The notes beneath the pieces were generated by a model that was not told where the DNA came from, did not search any database, and saw nothing but the letters and a program-made list of their open reading frames with translations. This document shows positions 8,138-16,600 of a stretch of DNA of 46,201 nt, piece after piece. Source of the stretch: UASB124 sp964446935 (lineage in GTDB: Bacteria; Babelota; Babeliae; Babelales; RVW-14); the NCBI GenBank assembly GCA_964446935.1, contig CAYUQI010000011.1, forward strand, positions 1-46,201, given 5' to 3'. A program made the position numbers and the translations under genes. Numbering within the stretch: the first letter of the stretch is position 1; every line of letters starts with the position of its first letter.

Positions 8138-9239
8138 GATTCGACAAATTATGAATAGTTCCATTGTTGAGGTAAGCAATAAAGTTTTGCGATGGATCAG
8201 CGGTTCTTGTTGGCCGAATATTTTTCTTGTCCGTAAAGGTGAGAGTGTCATATGTCATGCCAATGCCATCAACGGTCATTGATGCCCTGGTTGAAATTGT
8301 AAAGATCTTATCACCCGTTATGAAATTGGTTGGCCCTTCAACATAAATTCCGCCTGTTGTAAACGTATAATCTCGATTAAACTGAAAATCAACATTAGCC
8401 AATTTTATTTGAGACGTCACATCATCAAAAACAATTTTACCCAGACCTAGTCCTCGTATTTCTAAGTCAGACATATACACGCTTGTGTTATCTTTGATAC
8501 GAATAGTACCACCCTGTGATAGATCCAAAATATTGCCATTACCTATAATATTACTATCGCCATCAAAGATCAGTTCACCTGTTACGGTTACCTTACCATT
8601 GAATGTCCAATCGGCAGCATTTTGCATGAGCAATATGTTACCAAGTGTTCGAGGTGAAGCATCAAAAATTAATGATCGACCATTGAAAATAATACCGCCA
8701 TCACCAACCAAGTTTGCCCCAGAAGTGCTTAATTTCAAATCACTCGTCAGGCTAATTTTGCCACCTGCTAACACAATATTAGTTGAAACAGGAGCACTCA
8801 CGCCTAACGCTAAAACAGTATTAGCATCATCCAAACGTATGGTATTCCTTGAATATTTAGTTACTGCGCCGCTAACCTTGGCGGTGACACCTGAAAGCAC
8901 AAGTGATACACCTTCAAGGGCACCATTCATCGTTGTACTACCAGTAATCTTAATTTTATTGGTATTTGGATAAATCTCAAAAAGACCATCCAGTGTCCCA
9001 ACCTCACCATCTTCTGATACTAATACCAATTTGGAATCATTGGATTTAAAAACATTAATTCCCTCAAGACATTCATTAGGGGATTTGAGAAATCGCATCG
9101 TGCCATCAGTCAACCTATATTGTCCAGCAGCAACTTTTACCGGTGAAGCTCCTGTAAATTTCACGCTTTTAATAGTAACTGCTACAAGCCAATGAGCGCT
9201 GGCAACTAACAGCAATGTACTTACTATCTTTTTTATCAT
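7125..9239 (-). CDS. exported beta-helix-like repeat protein (704 aa)
   Basis: The start has a near-ideal GAAGGAGATATCA before ATG. The signal peptide is MIKKIVSTLLLVASAHWLVA. The protein is two successive beta-helix-like halves. The first holds IIGNGNILDLSQGGTIRI, LEIRGLGLGKIVFDD and a YTFTTGGIYVEGPTNF segment. The second begins near residue 366 (AIVWIDTQLQTIDHGP) and is almost the same as the left-edge plus-strand protein. It ends with the shared C-terminal module (TTTGMRLTRG, IVDHINNL, SGMIDYQN). The second half, about 1 kb, therefore forms an inverted repeat with 2-1015. No enzyme motif is seen. It lies 29 bp after the 9269 gene and 22 bp before the 5921 gene, so an operon is likely. Confidence 0.85.
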   Translation of the reverse strand: MIKKIVSTLLLVASAHWLVAVTIKSVKFTGASPVKVAAGQYRLTDGTMRFLKSPNECLEGINVFKSNDSKLVLVSEDGEVGTLDGLFEIYPNTNKIKITGSTTMNGALEGVSLVLSGVTAKVSGAVTKYSRNTIRLDDANTVLALGVSAPVSTNIVLAGGKISLTSDLKLSTSGANLVGDGGIIFNGRSLIFDASPRTLGNILLMQNAADWTFNGKVTVTGELIFDGDSNIIGNGNILDLSQGGTIRIKDNTSVYMSDLEIRGLGLGKIVFDDVTSQIKLANVDFQFNRDYTFTTGGIYVEGPTNFITGDKIFTISTRASMTVDGIGMTYDTLTFTDKKNIRPTRTADPSQNFIAYLNNGTIHNLSNLDLASSNSNAIVWIDTQLQTIDHGPNNVVINTSTYTMAYDVYLSLDHLMLIESDTVIDGNGHSIYFASDSPNILQIASNVNVTFKNVVFRNYVDSAVQIGTGSTVLFDDQTVLVLGQSQQMLYTWNFTGNCFIHGHGNLLTIYPSNSIVVAPHSRLTIHDTSLDGLYLNNIRCAGPTATVAFQDCGLLLDNNVSFTTGAMEFGSDVYIRGTNSFSYESESALTVTSNSRLVMDGITFRYAPSVANRDLFTLFDRSAQLAIDGITLASTTTGMRLTRGTLIVDHINNLVNESATSLSEGFALGNGNIDDDLDIQFKPGGSLNVISGMIDYQNVDVNIA

Positions 9240-9268
9240 TGATATCTCCTTCGTTTAACTCCTTTTTA

Positions 9269-11326
9269 TTACACAAGATCGTATAGCAAGCTACCAGATA
9301 GTATTTCAAATGTTGCGGCTGGCCCAACGATAACATTAACATTACCAGCCGTAGTTCCATTGCCAAATGCTATAAATTGGCTTTCGGCAACACCGCCTGG
9401 ATTTTGAATGTAATTATACCCATCCATCATTAAGCGACCTCCTGTGAAGCGCATACCCGTTGTTGTTGACATTAAAGTTGCACTATTAATTGACAATGTT
9501 GAGTAGCCATTTTCGCATACAATCAAATCTCTGTTGGCAATTGGAGGTGAATAAGAGAACGTCATACGCTCATCAAGATGCATAGTACCAAAACGGCTAA
9601 TGAGCAATGTTTTGTCGGTTTGGAATCCAAAGGTTCCTGTACCAACAATCTCCCACAGTCCCTTAACAAAAAGAGCACCCTGGGTAAAGGTAAAGTCACC
9701 ATCTTGTTCCCATACCACATCCCCCAATGAGACGGTACAACGGTTATCCATGCAACGAATTTGATTCTCCGAAATACCTCTTAGCCCAATATTGTCAATC
9801 AAGAGTGACGAGCCTGGACGAAGTACAAGCGAACCACCTGTACCAATTTCTAGAATCTTGCCTTTACCATTGAGTATTGCCGCACCTTCAAAATAGAGCG
9901 TTGTTGTCAATGTTTGATGTTCACCGATTTCAACAGTTGTCAGATTCCCAAAAATCAATGTTGCGTCATTGCCTATCAAAAGACCTGGTGAGCTTACGGG
10001 AAAGTTTTTAAGCAAAATATTTGTATATTTGAGCAATTGATTAGAATCGATTGTCACAAGCGCGGTATTTGGGCTGAGAGCAAATTGATAAGCAAATCCA
10101 TCACCATCTATTTCTGGATCAGCATTAACAATCATTGGACGCAGTGGAGAAACAATGAATTCTCGATCAAGTTTTTTGTTCGTTGTAATCTTGTGTGGAC
10201 CAACTTTAAGCGAATCAACCTTACGAACAGAACCACCGCGCAAGAGCGTTATATATTTTGGCACCATTTCATAGTCGGTTCCAAAACGAATGTTATTTTT
10301 ATCAATCGTATCAAGAGGGTTGTACCACAACACCGCATTGTCAACCGTCAATGAAGCATTTTGATCAAATCTCATCAAATAATGGTCTGTATTAAATTGG
10401 CTAGACCCATCAATAAGCATGCGACCGCACGTAAAGGTATAGTTACCATTCATATTAAAAATTACATTATACAAACGCAATTTCGAAGTCGCATCCTCCA
10501 ACACTATCTGTCCGCTACCAAGCCCATCAATAATAAGATCAAACATATCAACAGTTGTATTGTGCTTGATCCATATGGTTGCGCCACTGGTCAAATCCAA
10601 ACCGTTGTTATTGCCAACAATACGAGCATTGCCATCAAATACCCACTGACCATATAAGTAACTATCGCCGTTTATAATAAGATTTTTAGCGTCAGTCATT
10701 ACTAAGGTATCGGTCCAAATTAAATCTTTTTGGCCTGTTGCCAGATTAAAGGATCCAAAATTAACAATTCCAGAACCAGAGATAATAACATCATCACCTA
10801 ATCCAAGATTGTCAGCCAAATTTATCGTGCAACCATTGAGCAAAAGATCTTGAGACAATTCGTTTTGAATAGCAATATCTAATATCGTACCACCCGTTCG
10901 CATATTCAAAGCAACTGCATCAGGAGTCTTGAACCTTGGCAAACCTTCTAAACTATTGTTCAATCCTTCAACAACAAGACGCTGACGAATTGGCCCTGGA
11001 TCAATAACATAAAAGGAACTATTACCAGGGAGATAAATAGAATAGCTGTTGTTTGGATCATAGGTCCCTGTCACCACTGCTTCAAAATCACCATCAGTAA
11101 GTATGCCTCCAGCAAAATACACCTTTTGGCCTGTTATTTGTGCAGTTGGTTCTTGAAGTATAAGCCCATTAATTGGTGGTATTTTATCTGAATAAAATGT
11201 CATCGTCGCTGTGCCAATAAGCTCAATGCCAGCATTACGTTCGTAAAATGTCAGCCCTGCAAAGGCGTTGGCCATCAGGCTCATACCTACAGCAAGTAGA
11301 CCAAGTTTTAGTCCTTTCCTGCTCAT
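9269..11326 (-). CDS. exported beta-helix-like repeat protein (685 aa)
   Basis: The start follows AAGGGGAG. The signal peptide is MSRKGLKLGLLAVGMSLMANAFA. The layout is the same as the 7125-9239 product: an N-terminal ladder (IVGNNNGLDLTSGATIWI, LIIDGLGSGQIVLED, YTFTCGRMLIDG), a link around NNIRFGTDYEMVPKYITLLRGGSVRKV, and a second ladder (ILNGKGKILEIGTGGSL, LIDNIGLRGISENQIRC). It closes with the family C-terminal module (TTTGMRFTGGRLMMD, FIAFGNG, ILSGSLLY). The positions of GNG turns and IRC motifs are conserved across paralogues. Function is unknown; surface structure or adhesion is inference. It follows the outer-membrane barrel gene after 104 bp that include a terminator-like hairpin. Confidence 0.8.
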   Translation of the reverse strand: MSRKGLKLGLLAVGMSLMANAFAGLTFYERNAGIELIGTATMTFYSDKIPPINGLILQEPTAQITGQKVYFAGGILTDGDFEAVVTGTYDPNNSYSIYLPGNSSFYVIDPGPIRQRLVVEGLNNSLEGLPRFKTPDAVALNMRTGGTILDIAIQNELSQDLLLNGCTINLADNLGLGDDVIISGSGIVNFGSFNLATGQKDLIWTDTLVMTDAKNLIINGDSYLYGQWVFDGNARIVGNNNGLDLTSGATIWIKHNTTVDMFDLIIDGLGSGQIVLEDATSKLRLYNVIFNMNGNYTFTCGRMLIDGSSQFNTDHYLMRFDQNASLTVDNAVLWYNPLDTIDKNNIRFGTDYEMVPKYITLLRGGSVRKVDSLKVGPHKITTNKKLDREFIVSPLRPMIVNADPEIDGDGFAYQFALSPNTALVTIDSNQLLKYTNILLKNFPVSSPGLLIGNDATLIFGNLTTVEIGEHQTLTTTLYFEGAAILNGKGKILEIGTGGSLVLRPGSSLLIDNIGLRGISENQIRCMDNRCTVSLGDVVWEQDGDFTFTQGALFVKGLWEIVGTGTFGFQTDKTLLISRFGTMHLDERMTFSYSPPIANRDLIVCENGYSTLSINSATLMSTTTGMRFTGGRLMMDGYNYIQNPGGVAESQFIAFGNGTTAGNVNVIVGPAATFEILSGSLLYDLV

Positions 11327-11362
11327 ACAATCTCCCCTTGTTTATATGTTTATCTTAGTAAA

Positions 11363-11421
11363 AAAAACCCGACTGTTTCCGCCCCCTAGCAAAGAGGATT
11401 GCAAAGAACAATCGGGTTTTT
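11363..11421 (-). terminator. hairpin terminator or attenuator after the barrel gene
   Basis: AAAAACCCGACTGTT (11363-11377) and AACAATCGGGTTTTT (11407-11421) pair over 15 bp with one mismatch that is a G-U pair in the minus-strand RNA. The T-run ends the distal arm on the minus strand. It lies 9 bases after the stop of the gene at 11431. Its 29-base loop is long, so readthrough into the 9269 gene may occur. Confidence 0.6.
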
Positions 11422-11430
11422 CATTACTTC

Positions 11431-13593
11431 TTAAAACGCGTAATTAAGCGAGCCAATCGCCTCAAATGTTTTTGCAACATTCATGCCAGCAAAAGTGTAA
11501 CGAGCGCCGAGACGCAATCTGGTGTCTAAATCCCATTGGTAGCTGTAATCAAAGCCAATGATATGTTCAAGCTCTGATGAATGATCACGCATGATATCAA
11601 CGTTGTACAGATCAGTATTAATATTGGTTATTTTATCTTTTAACTTGCCACGGAAGTCATAGAAGATATCTAAGAAGCCGCTCACCGATATGAAGCGTTC
11701 GAACATGTTGCCTATGCGCAGCTTGAATTCTGCTCCCTTGGTCATACGAACATCGGTAACCACATCGCCAAAGTTCTTAATAGAGGTGTCGTATTCTGAG
11801 AATGGAAGCGTTGGATTAGGATTTACAGCAGGCACATCAGGAGCACTTGCAAATACTACTCGGTCTCCAAAGGCAATATTATTACGAGTATTAACTTTTA
11901 TAGGATTAGCATCAGGTGGAATGATGCTTGTATGCGTTATCTTTTTTGGCAATCTACGATCAACGTGAGCAGGTAGGCTAAAGGAGACTTGACCTAATAC
12001 ATGAGGGTTAAGGTATTTTGCATAGCTAAACAAGACCGACCCAAAAGCAGCAATTTCAGGAAAGCCACCATTACCCAAGTCAGGAGCCCAAAGCTTGCTC
12101 GTTGAAGCTTCTTTGCCCGTTGGGAATTGGGCACGCAGGCCCAGCACTACCTTGTCAAAATAAACTGACTTGATTTGTGCATTGGCAAACACGGCCACAT
12201 CACCCAAGCCCATGGCTGAACCACCAAGCTCAGTAATCCCTTTAACACGAAGAATGTCTTTGGCAAAACGAACAGGGTCAGCACCGTAGCGACGAAGAAA
12301 TGCGTTTGCATTTTCATCATTAGCAACAACATTTCCAATTGGACCGAAAGCTCCATTGTTAAAATAAGCCCCATCAGGCTTTATTGCTTCATCCGATAGC
12401 AACATATCTAATTTCAAATGATGCCTCTTATAAAGCACAGGAACCTCAAATCCAATCGCTATGTCTCTGTTGATAATATAACGGCTTAAATCAAATGACA
12501 TACCATATTGTTCTATGCGGCCATTTAAATTTAATTTCTCGTTTTTTAGATAGCTCAAATACTCATCAGATTGAACATTTCCACCAGCGATATGGGCAAT
12601 GTCATCATCCTGTACTAACTTACCTGCTTCAATCAACTTACTTGCCAACAAGATCTCTTTGACAATAATTGGCTTGTCACCGAAGGCAAGGCGCGTTACA
12701 TCGCTCTTGCTACCACCACCATTTGGTCCATAGGAATCGGTTGCGTACTTGTAGTTAACCGAAACATTTAAGAGATCTTTATTTTCATAGAACAAAGCAC
12801 TGATTGGCCAAGCAGGAGATTTGTACAGATAAGCATATTTGCCAGCCTTACGATCAGCCTCTGCTTCTATTTTATATTGTTTTTTCCATGAAACCATTGA
12901 GGTAGCGCGGTTTTTGCGTGCTGCACGAACATCATCGTATTTTTGAGCACGTTTGTCGCGTTCTTGGTCATCTAAGCGTTCAGCGCGATCCTTGCGACTC
13001 TCTTTATGACGACGTTCTTTATCTTGTTGACGCATTTTACGTTCTTGTCGCTTCAGATTCTTTTTTTCAGAACGTTCTTTATCTTTTATGCTGTTTTTTG
13101 CACGTTTGGTATGACGTTCTTGCTTGGCGAGCTTTTTGCCTTCTTTGGACTTTTTGAATGTGCGTTCTTCTTTGCGCGCTTCACGTTTTTTGCGACGCTC
13201 TTCTTTGCTCACGTCCGCTTTCTTTTCTTTTTTGACCTTATGTTTTTTGATCTTGGCTGGCTTTTCTTTCTTAGCTTTTTTCTCTTTTTTGGCTTTTTCT
13301 TTTTTAAGCCTTGGCTCTTTCTTTTTCTTTTCCTTCTTTACTTTTGGAGCCTTTTCCTTCTTAGCCTTTTTTTCTTTTTTTACTTTAGGCGTTTTTTCTT
13401 TTTTAACCTTTGGTTCTTTCTTTTTCTTTTCTTTCTTTACCTTAGGAGCCTTTTCTTTCTTTTGTTTCTTTTCTTTTTTAGCTTTTTTTTCTTTCTTTGG
13501 TGCATCATTATTATCATCATACGCAAGGCGAGCCTGACATACACCACCGAACATAAAAGCTGCTGTCAGCAACCATATTAAGAGCTTTTTCAT
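11431..13593 (-). CDS. outer-membrane beta-barrel protein with Lys/Glu-rich N-terminal segment (720 aa)
   Basis: The start follows GGGGAAAGGA. The signal peptide is about residues 1-22 (MKKLLIWLLTAAFMFGGVCQA). Residues ~31-225 are an extremely basic stretch of KKEKK, KVKKEK and RRKKREARKEER repeats, predicted helical or disordered. From ~240 on the protein looks like an outer-membrane barrel, with alternating amphipathic strands such as LNVSVNYKYATDS, AIGFEVPVLYK and TRLRLGARYTFAG. It ends in LNYAF; a terminal Phe is the usual BAM recognition signal. The family is not recognised. Embedded among the beta-helix genes, it may be their outer-membrane partner, anchor or exporter, but this is inference. 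The basic segment could bind peptidoglycan, LPS or nucleic acid. Confidence 0.75.
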   Translation of the reverse strand: MKKLLIWLLTAAFMFGGVCQARLAYDDNNDAPKKEKKAKKEKKQKKEKAPKVKKEKKKKEPKVKKEKTPKVKKEKKAKKEKAPKVKKEKKKKEPRLKKEKAKKEKKAKKEKPAKIKKHKVKKEKKADVSKEERRKKREARKEERTFKKSKEGKKLAKQERHTKRAKNSIKDKERSEKKNLKRQERKMRQQDKERRHKESRKDRAERLDDQERDKRAQKYDDVRAARKNRATSMVSWKKQYKIEAEADRKAGKYAYLYKSPAWPISALFYENKDLLNVSVNYKYATDSYGPNGGGSKSDVTRLAFGDKPIIVKEILLASKLIEAGKLVQDDDIAHIAGGNVQSDEYLSYLKNEKLNLNGRIEQYGMSFDLSRYIINRDIAIGFEVPVLYKRHHLKLDMLLSDEAIKPDGAYFNNGAFGPIGNVVANDENANAFLRRYGADPVRFAKDILRVKGITELGGSAMGLGDVAVFANAQIKSVYFDKVVLGLRAQFPTGKEASTSKLWAPDLGNGGFPEIAAFGSVLFSYAKYLNPHVLGQVSFSLPAHVDRRLPKKITHTSIIPPDANPIKVNTRNNIAFGDRVVFASAPDVPAVNPNPTLPFSEYDTSIKNFGDVVTDVRMTKGAEFKLRIGNMFERFISVSGFLDIFYDFRGKLKDKITNINTDLYNVDIMRDHSSELEHIIGFDYSYQWDLDTRLRLGARYTFAGMNVAKTFEAIGSLNYAF

Positions 13594-13614
13594 ATTCCTT
13601 TCCCCTTTTGGTTA

Positions 13615-16600
13615 TCAAACGGAACGAAGTGTTGCAGAACCATCTTTTCGTACACCATTTGGACTTATACTAAAGTTGACACCGGTGTTCGTGTTATCAC
13701 CCTGCACATAACCTTTTGATGTTTCACCAGTAATAACATCGCCGTCGCGGAGAGTAACTAAATCACCATCTTTGGTTCGTATATATTGTTTACCATCGGC
13801 ATCGGTAAAAAGTGTTGCTTTAATAAGATCAGTACTTTGTTGTACTAATAAACGAACAACATCTTCAATCTTTTGTTGTGGATAAGATTCATATGCTTGA
13901 AAACTAACATTCATACGAGCAGTAAACGATTCTGATTCAGCTATATCATCATAACGTATCAAACCAGGGTTCATTGCCCCTTGAATACTAGCACTAAGCG
14001 CATTATAAGGGAATGTAAAGTAAAGGCCTGTTGTCGTATCAAGCCGATTGGCACCAAGCGCAAGCATTCCGTTATATCGTACTTGTATTGCACTTTCACT
14101 CAGCATAAGATTCGTTAACCAACCACTTTGATGTGATTTCCCATCCGAATTAATACCGAAAATGGAGTTCTTATCAATAAGTAACGACCCCCCATGACCA
14201 ATCCTTAAATCGAGGGCCGTGTTAAAGGTTAAGAATCGAGCGCCATTTCCAACTTCATCTATGGTTTCCGATGAAAGAACAATACGCCCAATATCAGAAG
14301 CTTCAAAAATAAAATCACTTACCTGATCAGGTGGAACAGGAAGATCCAAAACGTTTGCAGCCCCAACATACAAAGTGCTAACTGTATCTAGAGTAATAGA
14401 CGCATTGTTCTCAACACGTATACCACCGACACCATAAAAACCAACATACGCACCAGGTTGAAGAGTCAGAACAACACCATCGGTCAATTCCATAAATGCG
14501 CGTGATGTTACCGTGTTCGTCTTGTAAGCAGGAGCCTTAGCAGCTGTCTTGGTGCCTTTGAAATTAAAGGCAACATCATCACCTAAAAACACCGTACCAC
14601 CGCTACCCTTAAAACGAATTATTGCATTCTTTTCAAGATCAATACAAGTATCGGCTGCAAAGATCAACTGTGACTTTAAATTTTGAACAACAGGTAACTC
14701 GAAGGTTAATTCAGCACCTTCATCAAAATAAAGGTTATTAGGACCGATTGTTAAATTGGTACCCATAACCCTGATAACATTACCTTTGCCACGTACATTG
14801 ATAATGTGATTATCCGATAATGCGGTCGTATTATAAACTTCAACGGTTGTACCATCCTTCAGCAAGACATTGAATGGCGTTCCTTCGGCAACCTGGAAGT
14901 TTTGTACCGTCGAGCGCTCAAATAAAATGTCACCAGATACCACCTTGTCCGGTTCAATAACATGAAGTTGATCAACAATTTGCTGGAGATAGCGACCTTC
15001 GTCAGCAGGGGTATCACCCGCTGGCCATACAATTGCACGACTTGTTTGAGCGCGCAATGCTGCAAGCAGTTCTGGATCAACCTCATTAATATTGATGTCT
15101 CTCAAGCCAAGCAACTCTTCTTCTGTTTCAATGGTACGTGTTTTATGTGATTTTTGTTTACCCTTAGAGGTATTTTGTTTCTTTGGCTTCGTTGTCAGTT
15201 TTGGCGTAATTGGTTTAGCTGGTTTTTGTGGTTTAAGTGCTGCTTGAGCCGCTTGTTTTTTGGCAGCTTTCTGAGCCTCTATGGCTTGCGTCTTCTGTTG
15301 TTCACGCTTTAACCAAATCGCTGTTGGAACTATGTATTTGCTGATCGAACGCATTGGCGAACGAATAAATGATGGATCAATACGCTCACCAAGCAACTCA
15401 ATACCTTCGAAACGGAAACGTGCTGAGTTTTGTTTAACTGGATTATCAACCAATTGCAAACGCTTAAACGTCAAAACAGCATTTTCATCAGCAACAAATG
15501 CATTTGTATTATCATTTCTTACCGCTGCATTGAAGTCATTGAAGTTCAAACGAGCAAGGCCCAACTCCGACCAGAGGAAAATACCAGGATCGCCAGCAAG
15601 CACCACAAATGGGAAGAAGTTCAGAATGCCAACGCGGCCAGGCGTAAACGCATCAAGCGCTTCAGCTAAATCGAATTGAATATTTAATTCGTTGGTTGGA
15701 AGGTCACCAAATAAAATGTTGCCATACAATACCATACCATCTTTACGCAAGATCAAATCATTATTGATACCTTCAACGAAGAAGTTCATGGAAGTACCAT
15801 AACGATTATTGCTATCAATGTAATTACTGTTGATGTCAGCAGCAGAATTGCAAGAGAGTGAAACAGCAGCAGATACGCTGTCGTTAACAAAACTAATATA
15901 GTCAAAGCCACTTAACCCTGCATTTTCAAGCTGGATGGTATTGTGGCCAAGATTGAATGTTCTGTTTGGACGACCACTTGGCAACTGTTCAGGTGCCGGC
16001 ATAATGTTAAACATACGACGGCAAGGTTCACCGCGAATTGTAAAGATGTTCTGCCCTGCATCGGTATCAAGAACCTGGATGGTTGCTCGTGACGAGAAGG
16101 TAATACTTTCATCAAGTTCCCAAATAACATCATTGTCAATCAAAACAGAGGTATTGTTACGCAGATCAAGCGATACATCGTTAATGTTAACTAACCGAAC
16201 ATTCTTAAGAGTTAAGGAGAGCCCTGGCTGAATATGAAGTTGAGGAACATGGCCACCGCAGAACTTAATTGCAGCACCATGACCATCAATCGTTGCATCA
16301 CCAACAACACGAATATATTTATTTGGTCCAAGAATAACACAGCTCTTCAAATCAATGTAACCAGATGCATTTTGTAAGATTGTATCGGTTATTGTTAATG
16401 AAACAATATCAGCATCAACAGATTCTTTGATCGTACCACGGTTAATTAAAGATAGTGTACCTGATGCAAGATCTGCAGCAAGGTTAACATAATTAACTTT
16501 GTGTTCATCAAACAATGGAAGTGGTGCATATACATTACCAGGGGTAATTGGAGAATCAAGATAATCAACCCAGAGTGTCGTACCATCAACGGTTAAATTG

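Noticed and set aside
8485..8973. 162-residue plus-strand frame
   Set aside because: Antisense to the beta-helix gene 7125-9239; composition is explained by that gene's codons.
13006..13581. 191-residue Phe-rich plus-strand reading frame
   Set aside because: It is the antisense of the Lys/Glu repeat of the barrel gene; the Phe and Leu richness follows from AAA/AAG/GAA codons on the other strand.
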